A stretch of DNA of 64,000 nt from Cohnella mopanensis (GCF_022352055.1 NZ_JAKRWM010000002.1:62001-126000); one strand, 5' to 3'; shown: positions 28,517 through 37,498, counted from the stretch's first letter. Numbers and translations are program-made. The notes: generated by a model not told the origin, from the letters alone.

Positions 28517-30730
28517 ATGTCGATCAAGCTGGATAGTATTTCACTGACAAGACTAGAAGGTGCCGACGCGATCGGGCTTGCTCTGCAGCTCGGCGAATTG
28601 CAGATGGATCTAAGGCGGAAAGGCATCACGATGAGCCAGCATGAAGCAGGTAATCAAATATGGCTTGATGCGGATCAGCATGATGCGATTCGCTTCGAGA
28701 ATCCAGCCCAGTCTTTACTAACATTGTCCCGTAACGACGATCATAGGGTCATCGGACTGACATTGCAGGATAAGAGGGAGACTCTGCTCACGAGAGGCGA
28801 TTCGTATCTGCGAAATATGAACGATCTGCGAGGGGCTAAGCTTGGAATCGCTTATTCCCGCAATCCAATAGAACAAATTCGCAAGCTAGAAGCGGTCAAG
28901 CGCATCGAATTGGAATTGTTCCGTCAAGCACTAACGACAGAAGACGTCACTTGGATCGAGCTTGGGGGACCGGAGCGGCAAAGCTCCGATTCCGGACCGC
29001 GGGCGCTGCAAGCTCTGCTTCGAGGAGATGTGGATGTTATCTACGCGAGCGGAGCATTGGCCGCGGAGGCGCAACGGCACATAGGCGTCAGAGAGATAGC
29101 CGGATTTACTTCCTATTCTCCCGAGCTATCCGTATTATCGGCACCGATTCAACTAATAGAAAGACATCCGGAATGGGTGGATAGAATTATCGGGCACCTC
29201 GTGCTTGCCGCAGAGTGGGCTTCGGATAACCGTAAAGAAGCGAATAGATTGGTTGCCAAAGGGTTAGATTTATCGGAGAACGCGATAGAGTCTGTTTTCT
29301 CGGAACAACTGCATAAGCAATTCAGCTTGAACATTACGGAGGAAAAGCGGGCTCGTCTCTTTCAATATAAAGAACAATTATTAGCCCACGGGTTGTTGGG
29401 TCAAAACTTTGACTTGGATCAAGCTTTGGACCGGGAGACTCTCCAGAGGGCTCGATCTCTAATCGGTAGGGGAGAGATCGATGCTCCTCTCACGGAACCG
29501 ATCTCGGACTATGCGGATCGCGATTTGCCTCTTGCTTTTTTTACGGACCGTAAACCGGCACGTTTGTTGAAGAACGATGAAGAAGCGATCGAGGCTGCGA
29601 AGGCGTTCGCCGAGCAGATTAAGCCGGGGGCTTCGGATCGGGATCGTTACCGCAATCTTCCTCTTGAGGAGATGAAGCGGCTTGCGGAATTCGGGTTGCT
29701 TGGTTTAGTTGTGCCTAAGGCTTATGGCGGTCCTAACGTCACCACCCGAACATTAGTAGAGGTGTTCAAAATTATTTCCAGAGCGGATGGGGCGATCGGG
29801 CAAATTCCGCAAAATCATCATTTCTTCGTTAAGACGATCGAGTTGATTGGTTCCGATGAGCAGAAGGGCTTTTTTTTCGAAGAAGTTTTGAACGGATCGC
29901 AATTCGGTAACGCGCTCGCGGAGAGAGGCATCAGAGGTATCAAGAACATGTCGACCCGATTAAGGAAGCGGGATGGAGCAGGTTATGAGTTGTCCGGCAG
30001 CAAGTATTATTCAACCGGCGCCTTGTATTCCCACTGGATACCGGTTACTGCGCTTGATGAGGAAGAGAAAAGGATGACCGTGTTTGTCCCGAGGCATCAC
30101 AAGGGAGTGACCGTTCTCGACGACTGGTCGGGGATCGGGCAGCGCACTACGGCGAGCGGCACCGTTATTCTCAAGGAAGTGCAAGTATCCGAGGAGCATA
30201 TTCTCCCCCATTGGCGAATATTCGAGGGGCCGCAGTATTTCTCCGCTTTCGGTCAGATCATGCATGCGGCTATTGATGTTGGAATCGCGAAAGCCGCTTT
30301 AGAGGATGCAGCGTTGTTCGTTCGGGAGCATGCGCGGCCATCGTATAACAGCGGAGTGGAGAAAGCTTCCGATGAGCCGGACTTGATACGCAGGTTCGGA
30401 GAGCTTGGCATACGTCTGCAAGCGGCGGAAGCTCTGTTGGATCGAGCCGCGGATGCGATCGACGAGGCGCGAGCAAGCTTGAATGCGGAATCGGCGGGGA
30501 AAGCGTCGCTAACGGTGGATTCCGCTAAATGGTTAGTGACGGAGACGGCCGTTGAAATTACGAATGCCCTCTTCGAGGTCGCGGGAACTTCTTCCATGGA
30601 TCGGAAGCATAATTATGACCGGCACTGGCGGAATGTCCGTATCCATACGCTGCATGATCCGGCGCGCCTTAAGCTTCACCATGTGGGCAAGTGGTTTCTC
30701 AACGGGGTCTATCACGAGTACAAAGTATAA
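28517..30730 (+). CDS. Fusion of a binding-protein/desulfinase-like domain with a DszC-like monooxygenase
   Basis: A 737-residue two-domain protein with AAGGAGGAG upstream. Residues about 1-310 resemble the SsuA/TauA/DszB fold (DLRGAKLGIAYSRNP, then LLRGDVDVIYASGALAAEAQ), but there is no signal peptide, so it is cytoplasmic. Residues about 340-737 are a DszC/SfnB-like acyl-CoA dehydrogenase-fold oxygenase (KAYGGPNVTTRTLVEVFKII, GSKYYSTGALYSHWIPVTA, RHWRNVRIHTLHDP). The whole protein has no cysteine, whereas the characterised desulfinase DszB uses a catalytic cysteine. It may channel a sulfone or sulfinate between steps, or the N-domain may only bind substrate. LLM genes flank it on both sides, like a rearranged dszABC set. 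Confidence 0.8.
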   Translation: MSIKLDSISLTRLEGADAIGLALQLGELQMDLRRKGITMSQHEAGNQIWLDADQHDAIRFENPAQSLLTLSRNDDHRVIGLTLQDKRETLLTRGDSYLRNMNDLRGAKLGIAYSRNPIEQIRKLEAVKRIELELFRQALTTEDVTWIELGGPERQSSDSGPRALQALLRGDVDVIYASGALAAEAQRHIGVREIAGFTSYSPELSVLSAPIQLIERHPEWVDRIIGHLVLAAEWASDNRKEANRLVAKGLDLSENAIESVFSEQLHKQFSLNITEEKRARLFQYKEQLLAHGLLGQNFDLDQALDRETLQRARSLIGRGEIDAPLTEPISDYADRDLPLAFFTDRKPARLLKNDEEAIEAAKAFAEQIKPGASDRDRYRNLPLEEMKRLAEFGLLGLVVPKAYGGPNVTTRTLVEVFKIISRADGAIGQIPQNHHFFVKTIELIGSDEQKGFFFEEVLNGSQFGNALAERGIRGIKNMSTRLRKRDGAGYELSGSKYYSTGALYSHWIPVTALDEEEKRMTVFVPRHHKGVTVLDDWSGIGQRTTASGTVILKEVQVSEEHILPHWRIFEGPQYFSAFGQIMHAAIDVGIAKAALEDAALFVREHARPSYNSGVEKASDEPDLIRRFGELGIRLQAAEALLDRAADAIDEARASLNAESAGKASLTVDSAKWLVTETAVEITNALFEVAGTSSMDRKHNYDRHWRNVRIHTLHDPARLKLHHVGKWFLNGVYHEYKV

Positions 30731-30743
30731 TGGAGGCGGAATA

Positions 30744-32117
30744 ATGGGGAAGAAGATCATATTGAATGCTTTCGACATGAACAGCGCGATGCACAATTCC
30801 CATGGCTTATGGAAACATCCCGACAATGAGCGGCATCGTTACACGGATCTGGATTATTGGGTAGAGATCGCAAGGCTTCTGGAGCGGGGGAAGTTCGATG
30901 CGTTATTCTTGGCGGACGTTGTGGGGATATACGACGTCTATAAGCAAAGCGGCGCGCCGGCCATTCGGGACGGGGTTCAAGTCCCGTTGAACGATCCCGC
31001 ATTGATCGTTCCGGCTATGGCGGCGGTAACGAACAACTTATCTTTCGCCATAACGGTTACGACCACGTATGAGCACCCTTATGCGCATGCGAGAAGGTTT
31101 TCTACGCTTGACCATCTAACTAAAGGCAGAGTAGCATGGAACGTCGTGACTTCCTATTTGCCGAATGCCGCGTTAAACTATGGTTTAGACGAAATGATCA
31201 AGCATGATGACCGTTATGAGTTAGCGGATGAATTTCTGGAAGTCGTTTACAAGCTGTGGGAAGGAAGCTGGGAGGAAGGGGCTGTCGTACGAGACGTGGA
31301 ACGTAACGTGTACGCGGATCCTGCCAAGGTACATAAAATCAATCATCAGGGCCGGTTTTATCAAGTGCCTGGTCCTCATCTCAGCGAGCCTTCCTTGCAG
31401 AGGACGCCGGTTCTGTACCAGGCGGGAAGCTCGGAGAGGGGGCGAGCGTTCGCTGCGAAGCATGCGGAATGCGTATTCGTTGGAGGAGGGACGACGGAAG
31501 CCCTCAAGTTCAATATTCAGGACATCCGTCATAAGGCGGAGAAGCTTGGTCGAGATCCTCAGAGCATTAAGATGTTCACCGGTCTGAACGTTATTATCGG
31601 GGATACGATAGAGGAAGCTAATCTGAAGCTGCAGGATTATTCCCGATTATGGAGCAAGGAGGGTGCGCTAGCGCAGTTCGGCGGTTCGAGTGGATACGAC
31701 TTGGCTTCATACGAGCCTAACTCTTATTTGGAATACAAGCATACGGATCACGGACAATCCAGAGCGGCGCAGTTCACCAAGAATGTCCCGAATAAGTTGA
31801 CGGTCAAGGAAGTAATGGATCGAATCGGAACGTTAGGCGGACAAGGGTGGTTACGAACGGGGACACCGAAGGATATCGCGGATTATATGCAAGAACAAGT
31901 CGAGGTAACCGGACTGGATGGCTTTAATCTAGCGCACTTGATTACTCCGGGGAGCTTGCGGGAATTCGTCGATTCGGTTATTCCCGAGCTTCAAGAGCGA
32001 GGGATTTATAAGTTGGACTACGAGCGGGGAACCCTTCGGGAGAAGCTATTCGGTGAGGGGCAAAGACTGCTTCCGGAGCATCACCCCGCTGCGCAATATC
32101 GCAAATTAACGATCTGA
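30744..32117 (+). CDS. LLM class flavin-dependent monooxygenase (DszA/NtaA type), second copy
   Basis: A 457-residue paralogue of the enzyme at 27122. ATG 30744 with GGAGG upstream is preferred; the frame stays open into the previous gene but lacks a start site there. It shares the LNAFDMNSAMHNSHGLWKHP opening and STLDHLTKGRVAWNVVTSYL. Like other members it should use reduced FMN and oxygen to oxidise a sulfone, amine acid or similar substrate. It starts 13 bases after the fusion gene and is clearly in the same operon. Confidence 0.9.
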   Translation: MGKKIILNAFDMNSAMHNSHGLWKHPDNERHRYTDLDYWVEIARLLERGKFDALFLADVVGIYDVYKQSGAPAIRDGVQVPLNDPALIVPAMAAVTNNLSFAITVTTTYEHPYAHARRFSTLDHLTKGRVAWNVVTSYLPNAALNYGLDEMIKHDDRYELADEFLEVVYKLWEGSWEEGAVVRDVERNVYADPAKVHKINHQGRFYQVPGPHLSEPSLQRTPVLYQAGSSERGRAFAAKHAECVFVGGGTTEALKFNIQDIRHKAEKLGRDPQSIKMFTGLNVIIGDTIEEANLKLQDYSRLWSKEGALAQFGGSSGYDLASYEPNSYLEYKHTDHGQSRAAQFTKNVPNKLTVKEVMDRIGTLGGQGWLRTGTPKDIADYMQEQVEVTGLDGFNLAHLITPGSLREFVDSVIPELQERGIYKLDYERGTLREKLFGEGQRLLPEHHPAAQYRKLTI

Positions 32118-32153
32118 AAGCAATGAAATCGACTAGCGGAGGAAATAGACGAG

Positions 32154-33134
32154 ATGAAGTATAAATCGGTGGGCAAAACGGGGATCAAAGTGTCGGAGCT
32201 ATGCTTCGGGACGATGTCATTCGGCGGGAATGCCGATAAGGAAACGTCCAAGAAGCTATTCCATCGTTGTTTGGACAAAGGGATCAACTTTTTCGATAGC
32301 GCGAACGTATATAGCGGAGGAGTAGCGGAAGAAATATTGGGCGAGCTGATCGCAGGCAATCGGGATGAACTCGTGATTACGTCTAAGGCCGGATTTCCGA
32401 CCGGAACCGATGTAAACGCGCGGGGAGCTTCGCGCCGTCATCTTTTCCTATCCGTGGAACAAAGCTTACAGCGATTAAAGACCGATCGCGTAGAGTTTTA
32501 TTTTATCCACCGCTTCGATTCTTTGACCGCCATCGAGGAAACCGTGCGGGCGTTGGACGATTTGCAGAAGCAAGGCAAGATTTTGTACCCCGCGGTCAGC
32601 AACTGGGCGGCATGGCAAATTGCCAAAGCATTAGGCATATCTGCTAAGGAAGGGTTAGCGGGCTTCGAGCTAATCCAGCCGATGTATAATCTGGTTAAGC
32701 GCCAAGCCGAAGTAGAAATTCTTCCTCTAGCGGAATCGGAGCAATTGGGAGTCATCAGCTATAGCCCGCTTGGCGGCGGGTTGTTGACCGGCAAATACGG
32801 AGTCGACAAGAGACCTGCTTCTGGCAGATTGGTCGATCAGAGCAATTATACGAAGCGTTATGAAGAGGGCGTTTACTTCGATATCGCAGACAGATTCTCC
32901 GCCTATTCCCGAGAGCGCGATGTTCACCCGGCTACGTTGGCGGTAGCATGGGTGCTCAGTAACCCGGCAATCACGGCGCCGATTATCGGAGCGCGTAACG
33001 TTGAACAACTGGAGCCCTCGCTCGCGGCGGTAGATCTCGACTTCACGGCCGAATGGCGCGGAGAAATCACGGCATTATCGATTGATCCGCCATTGGCGAC
33101 CGATCGCAGCGAGGAAGCGGTTAAGGAAGGGTGA
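32154..33134 (+). CDS. Aldo/keto reductase
   Basis: A 326-residue NADPH-dependent reductase with CGGAGGAA upstream. Tetrad candidates are Asp and Tyr of FDSANVYSGGVAEEILGELI, Lys of ITSKAGF and His of FYFIHRFD. LGVISYSPLGGGLLTGKYG and the C-terminal APIIGARNVEQLEPSLAA are family motifs. In this operon it could reduce an aldehyde or ketone released when the oxygenases cleave a C-S bond; that role is inference. The free methionine sulfoxide reductase gene begins six bases after its stop. Confidence 0.88.
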   Translation: MKYKSVGKTGIKVSELCFGTMSFGGNADKETSKKLFHRCLDKGINFFDSANVYSGGVAEEILGELIAGNRDELVITSKAGFPTGTDVNARGASRRHLFLSVEQSLQRLKTDRVEFYFIHRFDSLTAIEETVRALDDLQKQGKILYPAVSNWAAWQIAKALGISAKEGLAGFELIQPMYNLVKRQAEVEILPLAESEQLGVISYSPLGGGLLTGKYGVDKRPASGRLVDQSNYTKRYEEGVYFDIADRFSAYSRERDVHPATLAVAWVLSNPAITAPIIGARNVEQLEPSLAAVDLDFTAEWRGEITALSIDPPLATDRSEEAVKEG

Positions 33135-33139
33135 TACGG

Positions 33140-33622
33140 ATGTTTGACAAGGAGTTATATTCAGGTACGAAGGAGCAGAATTACGAAGTTTTGCTCCGTC
33201 AGCTAGCGAGTCTGGTCGAGGATGAATCCAATCGAATTGCAAATTTGGCGAATGCGTCGGCTTTACTGAAGCAGTTTATGGATGATATCAATTGGGTGGG
33301 GTTTTATTTGTTGGACAAGGAGGAATTGGTGCTAGGCCCTTTCCAAGGCTTGCCCGCTTGTATTCGTATTCCCCTCGGCAAGGGGGTATGCGGAACTTCC
33401 GCTCAGAAGAACGAGCCAATCGTCGTAGATGACGTGCATGAATTTCCCGGCCATATCGCTTGCGATGCCGCATCCAATTCGGAGATCGTCGTTCCGCTGC
33501 GAACGGGCGATGGCCAATTGATTGGCGTGTTGGATATTGATAGCCCGTTGTTTAAGCGATTCGACAGTGTCGATCTTACGTATTTGATCCGATTTAACGA
33601 GATATTAGGATCGTATTTATAA
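33140..33622 (+). CDS. msrC: Free methionine-R-sulfoxide reductase (GAF domain)
   Basis: A 160-residue GAF-domain enzyme. ATG 33140 is chosen with AAGGAAGGG at good distance; a GTG at 33131 touches the ribosome site. The FMDDINWVGFYLLD and GVCGTSAQ motifs and three cysteines (in ACIRIPLG, GVCGTS and IACDAASNSEIVVPL) match fRMsr (E. coli MsrC, B. subtilis YtsP), which reduces free methionine-R-sulfoxide with thioredoxin. Its place at the end of the organosulfur operon supports a link to methionine or sulfoxide metabolism. A strong terminator follows. Confidence 0.92.
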   Translation: MFDKELYSGTKEQNYEVLLRQLASLVEDESNRIANLANASALLKQFMDDINWVGFYLLDKEELVLGPFQGLPACIRIPLGKGVCGTSAQKNEPIVVDDVHEFPGHIACDAASNSEIVVPLRTGDGQLIGVLDIDSPLFKRFDSVDLTYLIRFNEILGSYL

Positions 33623-33625
33623 CTT

Positions 33626-33677
33626 AAAGGGGCTGATCGATGAGGTCTAGTTAAAGACCTTATCGATCAGCCCCTTT
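33626..33677. terminator. Strong bidirectional terminator
   Basis: A long near-perfect hairpin: AAAGGGGCTGATCGAT at the left arm and ATCGATCAGCCCCTTT at the right, extended by AGGTCT/AGACCT near the loop. It closes the sulfur operon and the convergent gene at 33687. Confidence 0.9.
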
Positions 33678-33686
33678 CCAATTACT

Positions 33687-34184
33687 TTAGGGTTGTGCGG
33701 GATGAGAAGTTGGATCGCTCTCCTCGATCGTCTCTTCGGCGGATGGAGCCGGAACAACCGGTTGTTCCGCAGCTTCAGGCTTAGCCTGCTCTTTCACCAG
33801 TCGGTCCACGATAGCCGGAACAACAAGCGTCAACATATAAGCTAGAGTCATCCAGAGCGTATAGGCATGATGCTGACCTTCTGAAAACGACGGAAAAACG
33901 GAGTCTCGATTCCATATCGAGAACGTATTGAGCAACAAGCCGATGACGGTTGCCATAAATCCGAAGCGAGTAGCCGAGCCTCGTTCTGGCCACAGTCTCA
34001 GCCTCACGATTAAAGCCAATCCGATTAGTAGTAGGAAGCTGAGCATTTCTAAGAGGAACAGAGACGATCCGAAATAGGGATCCCCGACCTGAAGCACGAC
34101 CCAATCTCCGAATAAGAGGAAGAAGAGGGTTGGCACAGCCCAAACCGCGACTCCCAAGCCTGTTAATGTAAGCCATTGACGCAT
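33687..34184 (-). CDS. Small membrane protein of unknown function
   Basis: A 165-residue protein preceded by AAAGGACGG. Four hydrophobic stretches are visible (about residues 5-25, 40-60, 73-90 and 107-128), followed by an acidic, Pro/Glu-rich cytoplasmic tail (KPEAAEQPVVPAPSAEETIE). No catalytic motif is seen. It lies 75 bases after manA on the same strand and may belong to that transcription unit. Function not recognised. Confidence 0.7.
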   Translation of the reverse strand: MRQWLTLTGLGVAVWAVPTLFFLLFGDWVVLQVGDPYFGSSLFLLEMLSFLLLIGLALIVRLRLWPERGSATRFGFMATVIGLLLNTFSIWNRDSVFPSFSEGQHHAYTLWMTLAYMLTLVVPAIVDRLVKEQAKPEAAEQPVVPAPSAEETIEESDPTSHPAQP

Positions 34185-34259
34185 GAGGACCCGTCCTTTC
34201 GATGATTCGCTTAGTGTGACTATCTGCTCATTTATTCGACGAGATTCGTCGAATTCCTC

Positions 34260-35231
34260 TTAAGGCACCAAGCTGCGAAGAACGGTCATCGAACCGTCAA
34301 GCGTATACGTTCCCAAGTTAGCCGGGAGCAGGAAACAATCTCCGGCTTTGGCGTCCACCAAACCGCTAGCCCAGCTAATGCTGCCTGATCCTTCGCAGAC
34401 GATGACGATGACGAAGCTATCGGTAGAGGTAGATAATGTCCATTGTCCATTTACGATACCTTTGTCCGTCTTGAAGTACGGAGAGTTCGCGAGCGTCAGC
34501 CACTTGCCCGGTTTCGCTCCGGCCGTGTCCATACGGGCAGCGCCGGAATCTTCGTAAGCGGTAACGTTCAAGGAATCCTCGATATGCAGCTCGCGAGGTT
34601 TGCCGTCCAGTCCGGGACGATTGTAATCGTACAAGCGGTAAGTCGTATCCGAATTCTGCTGAATTTCCGCCACGACGACTCCTGCACACAGCGCATGGAC
34701 GGTACCGGCCGGAATATAGAACGTATCGCCGGCTTTAACGGATACTTCTTGAAGGCTGTCCATGATCCGGCCTTCTTCGATCGCTCTGGCCATTTCCGTC
34801 CGATCGACCCCTGGCTTCAGCCCGTAAATGATCTTGGCATCCGGCTTGGCGTCAAGTACGTACCACATTTCCGTCTTGCCTAACTCGCCTTTCGGCAGTC
34901 CTTCATACTCGTCGTTAGGATGGACTTGGATCGACAGATCGTCGTTACAATCGAGCAGCTTGATCAATAAGGGAAAACGGCCGTTGCTTGAACCTCCGCC
35001 TTTCGTTCCGAACCAGCTAGCTCCGACGAGCTCGCGAATTTCGTCAAGCCCTTTGCCGGCTAACGCTCCATTCGTCACGTGAGAAACTCCGTTCGGGTGA
35101 TCCGCGATCATCCAGCCTTCGCCGATTGCGCCCGCGGGAACGTCGAAGCCGAATTTCTCTAGCGCGCGTCCGCCCCAGACTCTTTCTTTGAATTCCGGTT
35201 TAAAATGCAAGGGATAAGGTTGAATGCTCAT
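34260..35231 (-). CDS. manA: Mannose-6-phosphate isomerase, class I
   Basis: A 323-residue Zn-dependent cupin enzyme that interconverts mannose 6-phosphate and fructose 6-phosphate. ATG 35231 with CGAGGAGGAA upstream (inside the preceding gene) is the start; an open frame continues upstream in the wrong context. It opens YPLHFKPEFKERVWGG. Zinc ligands are visible in SIQVHPND, GKTEMWYV and FYIPAGTVHAL. Length is normal for the short Bacillus-type enzyme. It overlaps in translation with the VOC gene, whose stop lies one base before this ATG. Confidence 0.95.
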   Translation of the reverse strand: MSIQPYPLHFKPEFKERVWGGRALEKFGFDVPAGAIGEGWMIADHPNGVSHVTNGALAGKGLDEIRELVGASWFGTKGGGSSNGRFPLLIKLLDCNDDLSIQVHPNDEYEGLPKGELGKTEMWYVLDAKPDAKIIYGLKPGVDRTEMARAIEEGRIMDSLQEVSVKAGDTFYIPAGTVHALCAGVVVAEIQQNSDTTYRLYDYNRPGLDGKPRELHIEDSLNVTAYEDSGAARMDTAGAKPGKWLTLANSPYFKTDKGIVNGQWTLSTSTDSFVIVIVCEGSGSISWASGLVDAKAGDCFLLPANLGTYTLDGSMTVLRSLVP

Positions 35232-35232
35232 A

Positions 35233-35634
35233 TTAGTTTGTTCCTCCTCGGGTAGTTTGGAAAAATTCAATCGCTTCGCCGTCCGGGCCATCGAAGAAAA
35301 AATACCGGCTGCCATTAGGCAATGTCGTAATCGCCTCATCAAGACCGGCTAAGTTCAAGGGACGAACACGTGCGAATTCCGCTTCGACATCGTCCACGGT
35401 AAACGCGATGTGATGCACTCGTCCCGCTTTAGCCAACTCGCCCATATAGCCCTCGATTAATTCGACTTCCGTTTCCGAAGAGGAAGCGAAGGAGAGGAAT
35501 GCGAGCCGAATAACGCCATTCGTATGTAGGAGAGTCTCGGTATGTTTAAGTCCGACGACATTCTCGTAGAAAGGAATGGATTGTTCCAATGAGCTTACCA
35601 TGATGCCAACATGCTCGATTTTACGTACAGCCAT
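35233..35634 (-). CDS. VOC family (glyoxalase/bleomycin resistance) protein
   Basis: A 133-residue protein of the vicinal-oxygen-chelate fold. ATG 35634 is nine bases after AGGAGG; in-frame starts at 35643 and 35640 are too close to it. Paired half-domains and metal ligands appear in VRKIEHVGIMV, RVHHIAFTVDD and DGEAIEFFQ, similar to methylmalonyl-CoA epimerase or glyoxalase-like proteins. The substrate is unknown. It is translationally coupled to manA and close to mnmM. Confidence 0.88.
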   Translation of the reverse strand: MAVRKIEHVGIMVSSLEQSIPFYENVVGLKHTETLLHTNGVIRLAFLSFASSSETEVELIEGYMGELAKAGRVHHIAFTVDDVEAEFARVRPLNLAGLDEAITTLPNGSRYFFFDGPDGEAIEFFQTTRGGTN

Positions 35635-35647
35635 GATCATCAACCTC

Positions 35648-36226
35648 CTATTTTCTGTTCAACGCGATTAAGTATGGCGAAGCTTTCTTCTGAGGAAACC
35701 GATACGTGACGGCTTGGGCGATGGAAGGAGAGACGTTCGATGCCCAACGTTCTACCGCGTCGGCTTCTTCTTGCCCGCCATCGTGGCCGGGATAGACGAC
35801 TATAGTGAGCACTCCGCCGCTTCGCAACAATCGCAGCGAAGCATCCAGGGCGGCTAACGTTGTCGGTGGCTTCGTAATGACGTCGGGCGACGCGCCCGGC
35901 AAATAGCCGAGATTGAACATAATCGCGGCGATTCGGCCATGATGCTTCGAGTCGATAACAGACTCCATCGTTTCGTGCCCGGCATGAATCCAATATATAG
36001 GAGAGAGTGCGCTAGGGTCTATATCCGCATCCCGTCTTGCTTTTGAATTTTCGAGCGCTTCGGCTTGGATATCGAACGAGTACACCGAACCGCGAGCGCC
36101 TACCGTACGCGAGAGGAAGAGGGTATCCGATCCGTTGCCGGCCGTCGCATCCACGACGATATCCCCCGGTTGGGCACGTTCCTTCACCCATCGCTGGGCT
36201 TGGCTCAAGACAGAGAGAAAACCCAT
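35648..36226 (-). CDS. mnmM: tRNA mnm5s2U methyltransferase, MnmM/YtqB family
   Basis: A 192-residue SAM-dependent methyltransferase. ATG 36226 is chosen: GGAAGGGG lies upstream and the ATG follows the stop of mnmL by one base. The SAM site is VVDATAGNGSDTLFL; MFNLGYLPGASPDVITKP carries the YtqB-type catalytic loop. B. subtilis YtqB (MnmM) methylates the 5-aminomethyl group of wobble uridine in tRNAs, and its neighbour YtqA (MnmL) works in the same pathway. The conserved pairing strongly supports the name. Confidence 0.88.
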   Translation of the reverse strand: MGFLSVLSQAQRWVKERAQPGDIVVDATAGNGSDTLFLSRTVGARGSVYSFDIQAEALENSKARRDADIDPSALSPIYWIHAGHETMESVIDSKHHGRIAAIMFNLGYLPGASPDVITKPPTTLAALDASLRLLRSGGVLTIVVYPGHDGGQEEADAVERWASNVSPSIAQAVTYRFPQKKASPYLIALNRK

Positions 36227-36227
36227 C

Positions 36228-37187
36228 TTATCGCCCCTTCCATGCTTTCCCCTGCCAACTGTTGCGGCGAACGAGCTCTGCGTCGATGGCATTCAGCACT
36301 TCCCATTTCTTCAAGCTCCACATCGGTCCGATGAGCAAGTCTCTAGGCGCGTCTCCCGTTAAGCGGTGGACGATCATCTCGGGTGGAAGCATCTCTAGAG
36401 AATCGACGACTAGCGAGACATACTCTTCCTGATCTAGAAAACGTAGCAACCCTTCGCGCCATTGCCGGACCATCGGGGTTTTACGCATAAGATGAAGCAG
36501 ATGGATTTTGATTCCCTGTACATCCATGTTGGCTACGGCTTCCACAGTCTCGAGCATCATCTCGCGCGATTCTCCCGGTAAGCCATGGATGATGTGCGCG
36601 CAAACGCGGATGCCCCGGGCTCTTAGCCGGTTAACCGCGTCGATGAAGCAGTCCGTGTCATGAGCGCGGTTGATCAGGTTGGACGTCGACTCGTGTATCG
36701 TTTGCAAGCCCATTTCCACCCATAAATAAGTACGCTCGTTCAATTCGGCCAAATAATCGACGACGTCATCCGGTAAGCAATCAGGCCGGGTCGCGATGGA
36801 TAAGCCGACAACGCCGGGTTGTTGGAGAATAACTTCATAATATTCGCGCAGCGTTTCGACGGGTGCGTAAGTGTTCGTATAGGCTTGGAAATAACCGATA
36901 TACTTCGCCTCCGGCCATTTCAAATGCTGGCGGTCGCGAATATGGTTAAACTGTGATACCAAGTCGTCGCGCCTACTCCCGGCGAAATCCCCGGAGCCTC
37001 GCGTACTGCAGAACGTACATCCGCCGGCGGCAATGCTACCGTCGCGGTTCGGACATGTGAAGCCCGCGTCCAGCATCACTTTAAAAACTTTATTGCCGAA
37101 CGTGTCCCGCATTTCGGAATTCCAAGTATGAAATCTTTTGTCCGCCCATAAGAGCGGAGTTTGTTGGTCAGTTTCAATCGTTGTCAT
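36228..37187 (-). CDS. mnmL: Radical SAM protein MnmL/YtqA (TIGR01212 family)
   Basis: A 319-residue radical SAM enzyme with AAGGACGG upstream of ATG 37187. The iron-sulfur ligands lie in FTCPNRDGSIAAGGCTFC, whose long gap between the first and second Cys is characteristic of this family. YIGYFQAYTNTYAP and VCAHIIHGLPGESREM are further family motifs. In Bacillus it acts with MnmM to make mnm5s2U at the tRNA wobble position. It is the first gene of the leftward mnmL-mnmM-VOC-manA unit. Confidence 0.9.
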   Translation of the reverse strand: MTTIETDQQTPLLWADKRFHTWNSEMRDTFGNKVFKVMLDAGFTCPNRDGSIAAGGCTFCSTRGSGDFAGSRRDDLVSQFNHIRDRQHLKWPEAKYIGYFQAYTNTYAPVETLREYYEVILQQPGVVGLSIATRPDCLPDDVVDYLAELNERTYLWVEMGLQTIHESTSNLINRAHDTDCFIDAVNRLRARGIRVCAHIIHGLPGESREMMLETVEAVANMDVQGIKIHLLHLMRKTPMVRQWREGLLRFLDQEEYVSLVVDSLEMLPPEMIVHRLTGDAPRDLLIGPMWSLKKWEVLNAIDAELVRRNSWQGKAWKGR

Positions 37188-37341
37188 GAATGCATCCGTC
37201 CTTAATAGAAGTCGGTATAATTGTAGCGAAAATCAGGGCAAATTGCGAGGATAGAGGTATTCATTCCGAATACCGATGAATGACAGCGAATTCCATCGTC
37301 ATTTAACATCGAAAAACAGGCAAAAATACCGCCTGATCAAC

Positions 37342-37370
37342 TTGCAATACCTAACATGAAGTGTTATATT
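37342..37370 (+). promoter_or_regulatory. Sigma-A-like promoter for the small gene at 37499
   Basis: TTGCAA at 37342-37347, a 17-base spacer and TATATT at 37365-37370, leaving a leader of about 120 bases. The remainder of the 37188-37498 gap shows only short repeats (ATTCATTCCGAAT region) and nothing else identifiable. Confidence 0.55.
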
Positions 37371-37498
37371 AAAAGTGCGTCAAATCAACAAACTTATCTG
37401 ACATCGTTCATCTTATCCACAACCCAATTCATACCATTTCCATATCTCGGGCAGATTAGGTACACCATTCAAATTATCCGACTGGAGAGGTGACTGTA

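Noticed and set aside
28517-29450. N-terminal domain of the fusion as a secreted substrate-binding protein
   Set aside because: There is no signal peptide or lipobox, and it is joined to a cytoplasmic flavin oxygenase.
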